A stretch of 64,000 bases of DNA from Desertimonas sp963772825 (GCA_963772825.1 CAVYYX010000015.1:372001-436000); one strand, 5' to 3'. Counted from the stretch's first letter, positions 24,521 through 33,898 are shown. Notes: a model not told the origin generated them from the sequence alone. Translations and numbers: made by a program.

Positions 24521-26410
24521 TCAGGAGGCGGAGAGTTGGAGGTCGTCGACCTCGGCGCGGAACTGGGTGCGGTACAGCTCGGTGTAGCGGCCGCCTGCCG
24601 CGAGCAGCTCCTCGTGGGTTCCACGCTCGACGATTCGGCCACCCTCTACGACGAGGATCTGGTCGGCGGCGATGACGGTCGACAGGCGGTGGGCGATCAC
24701 CAAGGCGGTGCGCCCTTCGAGCGCCGTGTCGAGCGCCGCTTGGACGTCGGCTTCGGACGTCGAGTCGAGGCTCGACGTCGCTTCGTCGAGGATCACCACC
24801 GGCGGCTGGGCGAGCAGCAGGCGGGCGATCGTCAGGCGCTGACGTTCGCCACCTGAGAGCCGGTAGCCACGCTCGCCGACGACCGTGTCGAGGCCTGCCG
24901 GCAGCGACCGCACGATGGGTTCCAGACGGGCGTCGCGCAGTGCCGCCCACAGCTCGTCCTCAGTCGCCTCCGGGGCGGCGAACAGCAGGTTCTCGCGGAT
25001 GCTCTCGTGGAACAGATGGCCGTCCTGGGTGACCATGCCGACGGCGCGGCGCAGTGAGCCGAACGTCAGCTGGCGGACGTCGATGCCGCCGATCGTCACC
25101 GAACCGGAGTCGACGTCGTACAGCCGAGGAAGCAACGAAGCGATCGTCGACTTGCCGGCGCCGGACGATCCGACGAGGGCGACCACGTTGCCCGGCTCGA
25201 TGGCGAACGTGACGTCATGGAGGACCTCCTCGCCGCCACGGGTGTCGAGCGTGGCGACCTCCTCGAGCGAGGCCAGGGACACCTTCTCGGCGGTCGGATA
25301 GGCGAAGCTGACATCGTCGAAGGCCACCCTGGCCGGTCCCGGCGAGATCGACGTGGCGTTGGGTGCCTCGTCGATCAACGGCTCGAGGTCGAGCACCTCG
25401 AACACCCGCTCGAAACTGACGAGGGCGGTCATCGCGTCCACCCGGGCGCTCGCCAGCGCGGTCAGCGGGGCGTAGAGCTGGCCGAGCAACAGGGCCATCG
25501 TGACGACCGTTCCGGTGTCCAGCCGGCCGCGAACGGCGAGGACCCCGCCGACGCCGTAGACGACCGCAAGGGCCAGCGCCGACACGAGGGCGAGGGCCGT
25601 GAGGAACACGTACTGGCCCATCGCCGACCGCACGCCGATCTCGGCCACCCGCTCGGCACGCCGACCGAACTCGTCCTCCTCGCGAGGTGGGTCGCCGAAC
25701 AGCTTGACGAGTGTCGCCCCCGGCGCCGAGAAGCGCTCGGTCATCTGCGTCGTCATCGCCGCGTTGTGTCCGGCCGCCTCGCGCTCGAGGTGGGCGAGAC
25801 GCGACCCCATCCGTCGGGCGGGGATCACGAAGATCGGCAGGAGCACGAGCGTGAGCAGGGTGATCGACCAGGAGAGGCGCAGCATCACGGCGAGCGTCAG
25901 GACGAGGGCGATGACGTTGCTGACGACTCCGGAGAGGGTCCACGTGAACGCTCGCTGGGCGCCGATGACGTCGTTGTTCAGGCGGCTGACCAGGGCGCCG
26001 GTTCTCGTGCGCATGAAGAAGGCGACCGGCATCCGCTGCACGTGGGCGAACACGGCGCGACGCAGGTCGAGGATCACGCCCTCGCCGATCTTCGCCGACT
26101 GCCACCGCTCGGCCAGCCCGAAGCCGGCGTCGGCGACGGCGACGATGGCGATCAGCACGGCCAGCGCGACGACCGTGCTGGCCCGGCCGGACGTCGTGAT
26201 CTCGTCGACGACGCGGCCGGCGAGCACGGGGGTGGCGACCGTGAGCAGCGAGCCGATGACGCTGAGCACGATGAACCAGGTCAGCGCCCGACGATGCGGG
26301 CGAGCAAAGGCGAGGATCCGCCGCAGGGTCTGCTTGCTGACGGTTCGCCGCTGGCGCTCGCCGTGGATCGCGCTCTCCATCGCCATCCAGTGGCTGAAAT
26401 CCATCTGCAT
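24521..26410 (-). CDS. ABC exporter, fused permease and ATPase
   Basis: A 629-residue type IV exporter half-molecule. Residues about 35-330 hold six transmembrane helices (for example LTWFIVLSVIGSLLTVATPV and YVFLTALALVSALALAVVYGV). The nucleotide-binding domain has Walker A LVGSSGAGKST, Q-loop GMVTQDGHLFHESIREN, signature LSGGERQRLTIARLL, Walker B VVILDEATSSLDS and the H-loop VIAHRLST. Between the membrane part and Walker A there is an extra charged segment (EKVSLASLEEVATLDTRGGEE) also found in actinobacterial relatives. It probably works as a homodimer exporting a drug or lipid; it stands alone and the substrate is unknown. Confidence 0.9.
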   Translation of the reverse strand: MQMDFSHWMAMESAIHGERQRRTVSKQTLRRILAFARPHRRALTWFIVLSVIGSLLTVATPVLAGRVVDEITTSGRASTVVALAVLIAIVAVADAGFGLAERWQSAKIGEGVILDLRRAVFAHVQRMPVAFFMRTRTGALVSRLNNDVIGAQRAFTWTLSGVVSNVIALVLTLAVMLRLSWSITLLTLVLLPIFVIPARRMGSRLAHLEREAAGHNAAMTTQMTERFSAPGATLVKLFGDPPREEDEFGRRAERVAEIGVRSAMGQYVFLTALALVSALALAVVYGVGGVLAVRGRLDTGTVVTMALLLGQLYAPLTALASARVDAMTALVSFERVFEVLDLEPLIDEAPNATSISPGPARVAFDDVSFAYPTAEKVSLASLEEVATLDTRGGEEVLHDVTFAIEPGNVVALVGSSGAGKSTIASLLPRLYDVDSGSVTIGGIDVRQLTFGSLRRAVGMVTQDGHLFHESIRENLLFAAPEATEDELWAALRDARLEPIVRSLPAGLDTVVGERGYRLSGGERQRLTIARLLLAQPPVVILDEATSSLDSTSEADVQAALDTALEGRTALVIAHRLSTVIAADQILVVEGGRIVERGTHEELLAAGGRYTELYRTQFRAEVDDLQLSAS

Positions 26411-26481
26411 CTCTTGAAGGATGCCCGTACAAGTGGACGTGAGGTCAACGAACTCTCGGTGTCGTTGGGCACACTGCCAGG

Positions 26482-28530
26482 GTGATCTCGGCCGACACCC
26501 ACCTCGACGAAACGGTCACAGCGATGGCCGGGCCCGGGGCGGAGCCACGGCCCGACCAGCGCGTCGCCGTGCGTGCGCTCGTCGACGACCGGGCCCGGGT
26601 GCTCGTGGTGCAGGCCACCGGCTGGGGCAAGTCGGCGGTGTACTGGGCGGCGACGCGGGCGCTGCGCGCCGCCGGCGGGGGCTACAGCATCGTCGTCTCG
26701 CCGTTGCTCGCCCTGATGCGCGACCAGATCGCCGCCGCCGGGCGAGCCGGGCTCGTGGCGGCAACCGTCAACTCGACCAACGTCGAGGAGTGGTCGGACG
26801 TGCTCGACGGCGTCCGCGGTGGATCGGTCGACGTGCTGCTGATCTCGCCGGAGCGACTCGCCAACCCGCGCTTCGCCGCCCAACTGCCGGCATTGCTCGC
26901 CGGCTGTGGGCTGCTCGTCATCGACGAGGCGCACTGCGTGTCGGACTGGGGCTTCGACTTCCGCCCCGACTACCAACGCCTGACCCAGACGCTGCTCGCC
27001 CTGGCGCCGGGGACGCCGGTGCTCGCCACCACGGCGACGGCCAACGCGCGGGTCACCGAGGACGTCGCAACCCAGCTCGGTGACGACACGGTGACGCTGC
27101 GCGGGTCGTTGGCCCGAACGTCGCTACGCCTCGCCGTCGTTCCTCGCCTCGACGGCGTGCAGCGAGCAGCGTGGGTCGCCGACGCCCTCGGCCGGCTGCC
27201 CGGCTCGGGCATCGTCTACGTCCTCACGGTGGCGGAGACGGACCGCGTTGCCGGGCTGCTGACTGACCGGGGCTACGACGTCGCCGCCTACTCGTCGGCC
27301 GTCGGCACGGCCGAGCGGGAGGCACTCGAGGACCGCCTGCGACGCAACGAGATCAAGGCGCTCGTCGCCACGTCGGCGCTTGGGATGGGCTTCGACAAAC
27401 CGGACCTCGCGTTCTGCATCCACGTCGGGTCGCCGGCGTCGCCGGTTGCCTACTATCAGCAGGTCGGCCGCGCCGGGCGGGCGCTCGACGACGCCGTGGC
27501 CGTGCTCCTGCCGTCGGCGGGCGACGAGCGGGTATGGGAGTACTTCGCCACGTCGGGCATTCCGGTGCCCGAGCACGTCGATGCCGTGCTCGGGGCGCTC
27601 GCCGGAGGGGCGTCGTCGGCGCCGACGATCGAGGCGGCGACGAAGTTGCGTCGCGGCAGGGTCGAGGCGCTGCTCAAGATCCTCGCCGTCGACGGGGTCG
27701 TCGCCAGGGGCGTCGATGGGTGGGCGGCGACCGGGACACCGTGGACCTATGACGCCGCCAAGTGGCAGGCGCTGCGGCGGGTCCGCGAGGCGGAAGCCGA
27801 CCTGATGCGGCACTACGCGGCGGGCGATGGCTGCCTCATGCAGTTCCTGCAACAGGCCCTCGACGACCCGAGCCCGAGCCCGTGCGGGCGGTGTTCGGTG
27901 TGCACCGGCGAACTCCCGTACCCCGGCGCGTCCGCCGCCGACGCCTCGGCCGAGGCGACGTTGCACTACCTGCGCACGCTCGACGTCGAGCTCGAGCCGC
28001 GCAAGCTGTGGCCCAGCGGCCTGGCCGATCGCAAGGGCAAGATCGCAGGTGGCGGAGTCGGCCGGGCGCTGGCGTTCGCCGATGACGCGGCGTGGAGCGA
28101 TGCCATCGACGCCCTCGGCGACGGTGACGGTCCGGTCAGCGCCGAGATCGCCGACGCGATGGTCGCCGTGCTCAGCCGCTGGAGGCGATCGTGGGAGCGG
28201 CCAGTCGTCGTCGTGCCGATGCCCTCCCGGCGTCGACCGCGGCTGATCCGCTCGCTCGCCGAGCACATCGCCACTGTCGGCAAGCTCCCCCTTGTCGACG
28301 CCTTGGAAGTCGATGGCCCACCCGCACCGAGCGACGTCGCGTCGGCCGCCCGGGCATCGGCGTTGCTGCGGTCGATGAGGGTTGCCGACGGCGCACGGCT
28401 GCCACCCGGTCCGGCGCTGCTCGTCGACGACACGTACCGCTCTGGATGGACCGCCACGGTCGCCGCCGCCCTGCTCGCCGACGCCGGGGCAACGTCGATC
28501 CTCCCGCTCGTGATCCACAAGTTGCCCTGA
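26482..28530 (+). CDS. RecQ-family DNA helicase fused to a phosphoribosyltransferase-like domain
   Basis: A 682-residue protein from GTG 26482. Residues 20-360 are a RecQ helicase core: motif I ATGWGKSAVYW (with tryptophan where RecQ usually has glycine), VVSPLLALMRDQ, DEAHCVSDWGFDFRPDY, ATTATAN, ATSALGMGFDKPD and YYQQVGRAGR. Cysteines in DGCLMQFL and PCGRCSVC form the zinc-binding region. From about residue 560 the chain changes to a PRTase fold: RPVVVVPMPSRRRP and the PRPP loop ALLVDDTYRSGWTATVAAALL. The helicase should unwind DNA 3' to 5' in repair. The fused domain may bind a nucleotide or PRPP; its role is not known to me. Convergent with the AlkD-like gene. Confidence 0.88.
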   Translation: MISADTHLDETVTAMAGPGAEPRPDQRVAVRALVDDRARVLVVQATGWGKSAVYWAATRALRAAGGGYSIVVSPLLALMRDQIAAAGRAGLVAATVNSTNVEEWSDVLDGVRGGSVDVLLISPERLANPRFAAQLPALLAGCGLLVIDEAHCVSDWGFDFRPDYQRLTQTLLALAPGTPVLATTATANARVTEDVATQLGDDTVTLRGSLARTSLRLAVVPRLDGVQRAAWVADALGRLPGSGIVYVLTVAETDRVAGLLTDRGYDVAAYSSAVGTAEREALEDRLRRNEIKALVATSALGMGFDKPDLAFCIHVGSPASPVAYYQQVGRAGRALDDAVAVLLPSAGDERVWEYFATSGIPVPEHVDAVLGALAGGASSAPTIEAATKLRRGRVEALLKILAVDGVVARGVDGWAATGTPWTYDAAKWQALRRVREAEADLMRHYAAGDGCLMQFLQQALDDPSPSPCGRCSVCTGELPYPGASAADASAEATLHYLRTLDVELEPRKLWPSGLADRKGKIAGGGVGRALAFADDAAWSDAIDALGDGDGPVSAEIADAMVAVLSRWRRSWERPVVVVPMPSRRRPRLIRSLAEHIATVGKLPLVDALEVDGPPAPSDVASAARASALLRSMRVADGARLPPGPALLVDDTYRSGWTATVAAALLADAGATSILPLVIHKLP

Positions 28531-28550
28531 ACGCAGGTGCCGGCAGTCGC

Positions 28551-29255
28551 TCAGGACAGATAGCGCGACCGATCGGCTGGAGCGAGCTTGTCGACAGCGA
28601 GGCGAAGGGCGGGACGCCGCATGCCGACTGCGTGTGTAGCGAGGAAGCGGTGGAGGGCGTCAGGGTCGCGCGTGCCCGCATGCTTGAGGAAGATCCCGAC
28701 GGCGTTCGACACGACCGGCTCGTCATCGTCGGCGAGTATCCCGGCCACCGCGAATCCCGCAGCGAGGTCGGCATCGGTGCCGTACCTCACGAAGAAGAGC
28801 GGCGCCGTCGTCGCCGTGCGCCGTTTCAGAGGTTCCGGGGCCGACGCCAGGTCGTACAACGGAGCGGCCGAACGACCAGCGAGGTACCCACCGACGACCC
28901 GCGGCGCGGCGCGGTCGACCATGTCCCACGTCGTGATCCGATCATGACGATCGAGGTACACGTCGAACAGCTCGCCGCGCCGCTCGTCATCGATGCGGCG
29001 CCGGGCCTTGAAATCCAAGATGCACATCGCCGCCATCCGAGACTCGTAGGCCGGGTGGTCGAGCAGCCGGTTGACCTCGTCAAGGGAGAGGTCTGCGTGC
29101 GTCTTGGCCGTGGCGAACAGGTCGCCCATCCGCATCCCGATCGCTTCCTCGCCGGGAGCCAACCGCTTGCGGATGTTGACGAGCGCCACGTCGGATCGCC
29201 CATCGTTCAATGCCGCGACGACGTCGTCGGCGGTCGCCCCGCCTCCGGCTGACAC
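28551..29255 (-). CDS. AlkD-like DNA alkylation repair protein
   Basis: A 234-residue all-helical protein of the AlkD/HEAT-like family. The signature GMRMGDLFATAKTHADLSLDEVNRLLDHPAYESRMAAMCILDFKAR, read here in blocks from residue 37 to 83, and the closing VSNAVGIFLKHAGTRDPDALHRFLATHAVGMRRPALRLAVDKL are diagnostic. Relatives excise N3- and N7-alkylated bases without base flipping. The central tryptophan in TTWDMVDRAAPRVVGGYL sits where AlkD has its WDMVD contact. It is convergent with the RecQ fusion, 20 bp apart, so two DNA-maintenance genes meet tail to tail. Confidence 0.85.
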   Translation of the reverse strand: MSAGGGATADDVVAALNDGRSDVALVNIRKRLAPGEEAIGMRMGDLFATAKTHADLSLDEVNRLLDHPAYESRMAAMCILDFKARRRIDDERRGELFDVYLDRHDRITTWDMVDRAAPRVVGGYLAGRSAAPLYDLASAPEPLKRRTATTAPLFFVRYGTDADLAAGFAVAGILADDDEPVVSNAVGIFLKHAGTRDPDALHRFLATHAVGMRRPALRLAVDKLAPADRSRYLS

Positions 29256-29359
29256 GCCGCCACCCTACGAGTCGAGGTGATCGGTTGGGGCGGCTCGCCG
29301 ACGACTCTGCGATGCTGCGGTCGTCAACACCGTGAGCGCGACCCGTCAGGAGGACGATC

Positions 29360-29782
29360 ATGAGCTTCAATCCGTACCTGTTCTTCAGCGGCGACTGTGC
29401 CGAAGCATTCCAGCGTTACCAGGAGATTTTCGGTGGAGAGCTGAGCGTGATGACCATGGCCGACGTGCCTGAAGGTGTCGAGCAGATGCCCGGCACCAAT
29501 CCGGAGGACGTGATGCATGCCTCGCTGAAGGTCGGCGACGCCGTGCTGATGGGCTCCGACGACCCGTCCGGCACCGGTGGCCCCAAAGTTGGCGCCGCCG
29601 TCGCCTACACGGGGCCCGACGAAGGCGACGCCAAGCGGGTGTTCGACGCCCTCGCCGAGGGCGGCGAGGCGCCGATGCCGTTCGGGCCGACCTTCTTCTC
29701 GAAGGGCTTCGGCATGTGCACCGACCGCTTCGGTGTCCCGTGGATGGTCGACACCGAGGGCGAGCCCGAGCCGGCAGGCTGA
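29360..29782 (+). CDS. VOC-superfamily protein (PhnB/YjdN-like)
   Basis: A 140-residue vicinal-oxygen-chelate protein of the PhnB-like branch (the actual members are not phosphonate enzymes). The blocks NPYLFFSGDCAEAFQRYQEIFGGE, MHASLKVGDAVLMGSDD and GPTFFSKGFGMCTDRFGVPWMV are conserved in this group. A strong AGGAGGACGATC ribosome-binding site precedes ATG 29360. The reaction or ligand is not predictable. It stands alone between the AlkD-like gene and a secreted protein. Confidence 0.85.
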   Translation: MSFNPYLFFSGDCAEAFQRYQEIFGGELSVMTMADVPEGVEQMPGTNPEDVMHASLKVGDAVLMGSDDPSGTGGPKVGAAVAYTGPDEGDAKRVFDALAEGGEAPMPFGPTFFSKGFGMCTDRFGVPWMVDTEGEPEPAG

Positions 29783-29876
29783 CGGCTCGTCCTGCTGACT
29801 GCGAGACGACGGTAGGGATAGCCGTATCCGGCAGGCGGGGCTAGCCCGGTTCCGGGCGATCGTTCGGTCTGGCACC

Positions 29877-31079
29877 GTGCGAACCATGATCCGGCGGCTG
29901 GTGATTGCAGCGTTCGCTGCGACCGTGGGCGTGATCACGGTGCCGTTCGCTTCAGGGGCGCGCCCTGCGCCGGCGCTGGTGTCACCGACGCACGACGACG
30001 ACGACGACAACGCCCCGGCTCGCCACCCCGACGACCTCTACGACGACACGACGACCACGACGACGCTGCCAACAATGATCGCCAACCCGAGCACGACGAC
30101 GACAACGACGACGTCGGCTCCCTCGGTGGTCGGCGACCCGGCTGCCCCGACACCGGTGATCGTCACGCCGACGGTCCCTCCCGACGAGGATCCCGCCGAC
30201 ATGCCGATCGGAGTGGTCGATACGAGTGGGGTCATCCCCGACGGCCTCGACCTCAGCGCGATCCCCGGCGTTCCTGCAGCGCCGACCGCCGACGGCAGTG
30301 ACGGTCCGACGTTCTCAGCCGGGCAGACCTGCTTCAACCAGTGCATCAAGTCCGGCATCGCCTACCCGCGTGGCTTCGGTGCCTTGCTCGTCGTCGAGAC
30401 GTACGTGCCGGCGCAGTTGTGGCTGGGCGTCAGTGCCGACACGGACGGCGACGGTGATTACGACTTCAACGAATTCGCCAGCAGCGACGGCATGGTGAGC
30501 GAGTTCAGCTGGGCACTCGACCACCTCGACCCCGGCCAGACCTACTACGTGATCGTCGCCGCCACCGACGAGAACGACGACACGGCGCACGCCTACGGCT
30601 CGTTCACCACGCTGTCGCAGCGCACGATCACCCTGTCGATCGGCCTGCCGACGTTCTCGGGCGGACCGTCGAACATCGTCGACAACTACGTGTTCCTGAA
30701 GGTCGCCGACCTCGACTTCCGGTGGTTGACCCCGCCGGAGAACCTCGTCTACTACAGCCTCCCCAGGCACCTCGACCTCGCCCTGCAGGTGTTCCGCGGG
30801 TGGGAGACGTCGCAGTACACGATCTGCGAAGGGTTCTTCGCCAGCCTCGACCACGCCCCAAACGGCGACAGCGATTCGCTGTGCGGCACCTGGAACACAG
30901 CGATGATCGACGACCTCGACACCGACGCCGTCCCCGCCGATCGGTCGAGCTGGACCGAGGTCTCGGTCATGAGGACGTTGCAGACAGCGACCGGAGGCGG
31001 AGCGCTGCCGCCCGGTCAGGGCGACCCGCGCTATTTCGACTTCGACGCCACCGTCACGATGACCGTCGAGTACCGCTGA
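29877..31079 (+). CDS. Secreted protein with Asp/Thr-rich linker and EF-hand-like loop
   Basis: I do not recognise the family. A signal peptide (MIRRLVIAAFAATVGVITVPFASGA) is followed by a low-complexity stretch of about 90 residues: a run of aspartates, then two threonine runs and a proline-rich part. This looks like an extended, perhaps glycosylated, wall spacer. From about residue 145 lies a globular domain with a cysteine pair in TCFNQC, a DTDGDGDYDFNEF loop that fits an EF-hand-like calcium site, a fibronectin-like YYVIVAATDEN strand, and further cysteines (TICEGF, SLCGTW). No membrane anchor or sorting motif is seen at the C-terminus. The start may be GTG 29877 or ATG 29886. Confidence 0.75.
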   Translation: MRTMIRRLVIAAFAATVGVITVPFASGARPAPALVSPTHDDDDDNAPARHPDDLYDDTTTTTTLPTMIANPSTTTTTTTSAPSVVGDPAAPTPVIVTPTVPPDEDPADMPIGVVDTSGVIPDGLDLSAIPGVPAAPTADGSDGPTFSAGQTCFNQCIKSGIAYPRGFGALLVVETYVPAQLWLGVSADTDGDGDYDFNEFASSDGMVSEFSWALDHLDPGQTYYVIVAATDENDDTAHAYGSFTTLSQRTITLSIGLPTFSGGPSNIVDNYVFLKVADLDFRWLTPPENLVYYSLPRHLDLALQVFRGWETSQYTICEGFFASLDHAPNGDSDSLCGTWNTAMIDDLDTDAVPADRSSWTEVSVMRTLQTATGGGALPPGQGDPRYFDFDATVTMTVEYR

Positions 31080-31152
31080 CGCATCCCTCGCTCGCAGCGA
31101 TCCAGGCGGATCTGATCGACGGTGACGGCTGCCGCGCGAGACTCTCTCACTC

Positions 31153-32562
31153 GTGGATGAGCTCATCTCCCTTGGTGTCATCGAGGCCGCGACGTCGATC
31201 GCGCGGCGGGAGGTGTCGGCGAGGGAGCTGACGGCCGCTTGCCTCGACCGCATCCGTGAAGCCGATGGCACCCACAGTCGAGATGGCGATCCGGGCTCGA
31301 TCAACGCGTGGGTGCGGGTGTACGAGGAGGACGCAGTGGCCGCTGCCACTCGAGCCGACGAGCTCGTTGCCACGGGCGCTGACCTACCTCCGCTGCTCGG
31401 CGTTCCGATCGGCCTCAAGGACCTCTACGGCGTGGCCGGCAAGCCGCTGACCGCCTCGAGCCGCCTGCTCGACGAAGTGCCGAGCGAGGACTGCGACGTC
31501 TGGCGAAGGCTCGCGGCGGCCGGCATGATCCTCCTCGGTCATCTGCACACGCACGAGTTCGCTGCCGGCGGCACGACCGATCAGGTGGGGAACCCATGGG
31601 ATCTCGCCCGCTCCGCGGGCGGCTCGAGCGGCGGCTCGGCGGCGGCGTTGGCGGCGCGCATGGTGCCGGCCGCGACCGGCACCGACACGGCTGGCTCGTT
31701 GCGCATCCCCTCGGCGTGCTGCGGAACGTCGACGATCAAGCCGACCCGCGGATCGATCTCGACGCGGGGTGTCGTTCCGCTGTCGTGGAGCCTCGACCAC
31801 GCCGGGCCAATGGCGCGATCACTCGCCGACTGCCGGGCGCTGTTGGCGGCGATGGCAGGTCCGGATCCGGGGTGCGCCGAGAGCGCGTTGCACGCTGGAC
31901 TCTTCGCGCGTGAGCGCGGAACGGCGGCGACGTTCGACGACGCGCGGATCGCGGTCTCCCCGCGGCTCGCCTCGGTCGCCCTCGACGGCGACGTCGCGGC
32001 GGGCTTCGGGCGCGCCGTCGAGGCCTGCCGCGAGCTGGGAGCGACGCTGCTCGAGCCGCCTGGTCCGGACTGGGGCTTCGACACCGCCGACTCATTCCTC
32101 GACGTGATCACCACCGACCTGCTCGCGTACCACCGCCGCTTCGATGGCCAGCGCGATCGCTACCGCCCGGCCCTGCGACAGTGGGTCGAGATGGGCGAGC
32201 GGCGGGCGGTGTCAGGCGAGCGTTACGCGTCCCTCCAGGCGGGCAGACGGGACATGACGGCTGCGTGGTCGGCGTGGATGGAAGAGCACAGGATCACGGC
32301 GGTCATCGAGCCGACGATCCCCGTCGTCGCTCCGCTACGCGGAGACGGCTACGAGCGTGCCGGCAGCGACTACGAGCTGATCTCGCTCACCCACTTCTGG
32401 GACTGGACCGGTTTCCCGGTCGTCAGCCTGCCGTCAGACATCGGACCGGCCAGCCAACTTCCGGTGAGCGTGTCGCTCGCCGGAGCCGCCGGCACCGACC
32501 ATCGACTGCTCGATCTCGGCGTCCAGCTGCAGGCTGAACTCGGCGTGCCCGACTGGCCGTGA
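31153..32562 (+). CDS. Amidase signature family hydrolase
   Basis: A 469-residue amidase. The Ser-cisSer-Lys triad is visible: lysine in PIGLKDLYGVAG, the Gly/Ser-rich SAGGSSGGSAAALAARM with the cis-serine, and the nucleophile in GTDTAGSLRIPSACCGT. The family includes GatA, AtzF and many nitrile- or amide-processing enzymes. The absence of neighbouring gatB/gatC argues against a role in tRNA amidation. The C-terminal half (HFWDWTGFPVVSLPSD) matches catabolic amidases. The substrate is unknown. Convergent with the initiator tRNA gene. Confidence 0.88.
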   Translation: MDELISLGVIEAATSIARREVSARELTAACLDRIREADGTHSRDGDPGSINAWVRVYEEDAVAAATRADELVATGADLPPLLGVPIGLKDLYGVAGKPLTASSRLLDEVPSEDCDVWRRLAAAGMILLGHLHTHEFAAGGTTDQVGNPWDLARSAGGSSGGSAAALAARMVPAATGTDTAGSLRIPSACCGTSTIKPTRGSISTRGVVPLSWSLDHAGPMARSLADCRALLAAMAGPDPGCAESALHAGLFARERGTAATFDDARIAVSPRLASVALDGDVAAGFGRAVEACRELGATLLEPPGPDWGFDTADSFLDVITTDLLAYHRRFDGQRDRYRPALRQWVEMGERRAVSGERYASLQAGRRDMTAAWSAWMEEHRITAVIEPTIPVVAPLRGDGYERAGSDYELISLTHFWDWTGFPVVSLPSDIGPASQLPVSVSLAGAAGTDHRLLDLGVQLQAELGVPDWP

Positions 32563-32609
32563 TGCGCGCCCTGCGAGTAGGCGAAACCCTCCGCACGCCG
32601 CGGAACGAC

Positions 32610-32638
32610 GAAGGCCCAGGTCGCTGACCTGGGCCTTC
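32610..32638 (-). terminator. Stem-loop terminator after tRNA-fMet
   Basis: Perfect 13-bp arms (GAAGGCCCAGGTC and complement) with a 3-nt loop lie three bases past the tRNA 3' end and could also stop transcripts from the convergent amidase gene. Confidence 0.7.
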
Positions 32639-32641
32639 ACA

Positions 32642-32718
<77 letters not shown>

Positions 32719-32777
32719 TCGGAGTAGATGCCAATGATACGGGCGCCATCGGCGCCGGGCAACCCGGCCGCCGCCGA

Positions 32778-32823
32778 CCGATGGGTGCGTAGGGGACCGT
32801 TCCGTCCCCGAAACACCCATCGG
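32778..32823. repeat. 46-bp palindrome family, copy B (imperfect arms)
   Basis: It has the same outer CCGATGGGTG/CACCCATCGG, the same inner GGGGAC/GTCCCC and the same loop CGTTCC as copies A and D, but three mismatches in the middle of the arms (CGTA against GAAA). It lies between the cytochrome c stop and the tRNA gene on the same strand, where it could end the cytochrome transcript. The rest of the 32719-32863 gap shows nothing else. Confidence 0.8.
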
Positions 32824-32863
32824 TTGCGGCTCGACGGGTACGGGTGGACTCCCGTCGGGCGGG

Positions 32864-33238
32864 TCAGGGGTTGGCGAGGACGGTGCGGGTGTAGTCGACG
32901 ACGGCGGCGATCTCGTCGTCGGTGAGCTTGTCGCCGAAGGCCGGCATGCCGGCCCGGCCGGCGGTGACGACGGCGATCTGGTCGGCGGGTTCCGGATAGA
33001 CGGCGACGACGCGACCGCCGGCGAGTCGCGGGCCGATGCCGCCGGAGCCATCGCCGCCGTGACAGCCGGCGCAGTTGTCGGCGAACACCGCCGCCCCGTC
33101 GACGCCGCCAGCGGCCTCGACGACCGCCGCCGGGGCCGCCGGCGCCTGCTCGGGCTGATTGGTGAACAACAGAACGACGGTGAGAACCACGGCGACGCCG
33201 ACGATCGCCTCGACGATGAAGGAGATCCTCCGCAGCAT
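32864..33238 (-). CDS. Membrane-anchored c-type cytochrome
   Basis: A 124-residue protein. An N-terminal helix (ISFIVEAIVGVAVVLTVVLLF) anchors it outside the membrane; an alanine/proline linker follows. The class I cytochrome c domain has the heme-attachment motif CAGCH in FADNCAGCHGGDGSGG and a distal methionine in RAGMPAFGDKLTDDEIAAVVDYTR. It would carry electrons at the membrane surface. Its ATG overlaps the stop of the upstream membrane protein by one base, so the two are co-translated and probably work together. Confidence 0.88.
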   Translation of the reverse strand: MLRRISFIVEAIVGVAVVLTVVLLFTNQPEQAPAAPAAVVEAAGGVDGAAVFADNCAGCHGGDGSGGIGPRLAGGRVVAVYPEPADQIAVVTAGRAGMPAFGDKLTDDEIAAVVDYTRTVLANP

Positions 33239-33810
33239 CAGCGCTCCACCCCGATCGTGCGGAAGAACCACCACGAGCTCGTCAACCAGATCAGCACGAG
33301 CACCGTGAACAACAGCCCGCCGACGATCGGCAGCGCCCACCCCGGCATCCGCCGCGACCGAACGACGAGGATCTTCGTGGCGAACGCCCCGTAGAACGCG
33401 CAGCCGAGCACCGAGTGCCAGAAGCGCCGGCTCCCGCCCGGGTCGGGGTTGAACCCGAGCGACCACAGGCAGTGGTACGCCACCGGCAGCGACAGGAGCA
33501 GGGCGAGGCTGCCGGTGATGCGGTGGGCAGGACCTACCCACAACGGCGCCGGGCCGCCCGGCAGCTTGCCGAACATCCACAACGCGCCGAGTACCTGGAG
33601 GATCGCCAGCACCAGGGCCGCCGTCGTCATCCACGCCTTGAAGTGCAACGTCGTCGAGAACACCGAGCGGATCGTCGTCTCCGACGCAGCATCGTGGACC
33701 TGGCCGTAGACGCCAAGGGCGACCGCGACCAGGGCGCCGGCGAGCGCGGCGCCAGCGAACCACACGCCCGGGGCCGGCGCGGCGGCTGTGCCGCGAGCGG
33801 TGTCGGTCAT
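33238..33810 (-). CDS. Four-helix membrane protein paired with cytochrome c
   Basis: A 190-residue integral membrane protein starting at ATG 33810 (MTDTARGTAA). Four to five helices are apparent: WFAGAALAGALVAVALGVYG, KAWMTTAALVLAILQVLGAL, ITGSLALLLSLPVAYHCLW, VLGCAFYGAFATKILVV and WALPIVGGLLFTVLVLIWLTS. Histidines occur in or near the helices (TLHFKAW, PAHRITG, AYHCLW, FWHSVLG), a pattern compatible with a b-type heme protein such as the DUF6529 or cytochrome b561-like groups. The heme assignment is inference. It forms an operon with the cytochrome c gene and likely passes electrons to it. Confidence 0.75.
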   Translation of the reverse strand: MTDTARGTAAAPAPGVWFAGAALAGALVAVALGVYGQVHDAASETTIRSVFSTTLHFKAWMTTAALVLAILQVLGALWMFGKLPGGPAPLWVGPAHRITGSLALLLSLPVAYHCLWSLGFNPDPGGSRRFWHSVLGCAFYGAFATKILVVRSRRMPGWALPIVGGLLFTVLVLIWLTSSWWFFRTIGVER

Positions 33811-33898
33811 GAGCACCCCCATCACAAGGCCCGTCCCCGGGCACTCCGAACGGTACACCCCGGCCGATCCGGCGGTGACCAGATGCATGCTTTGGGTC

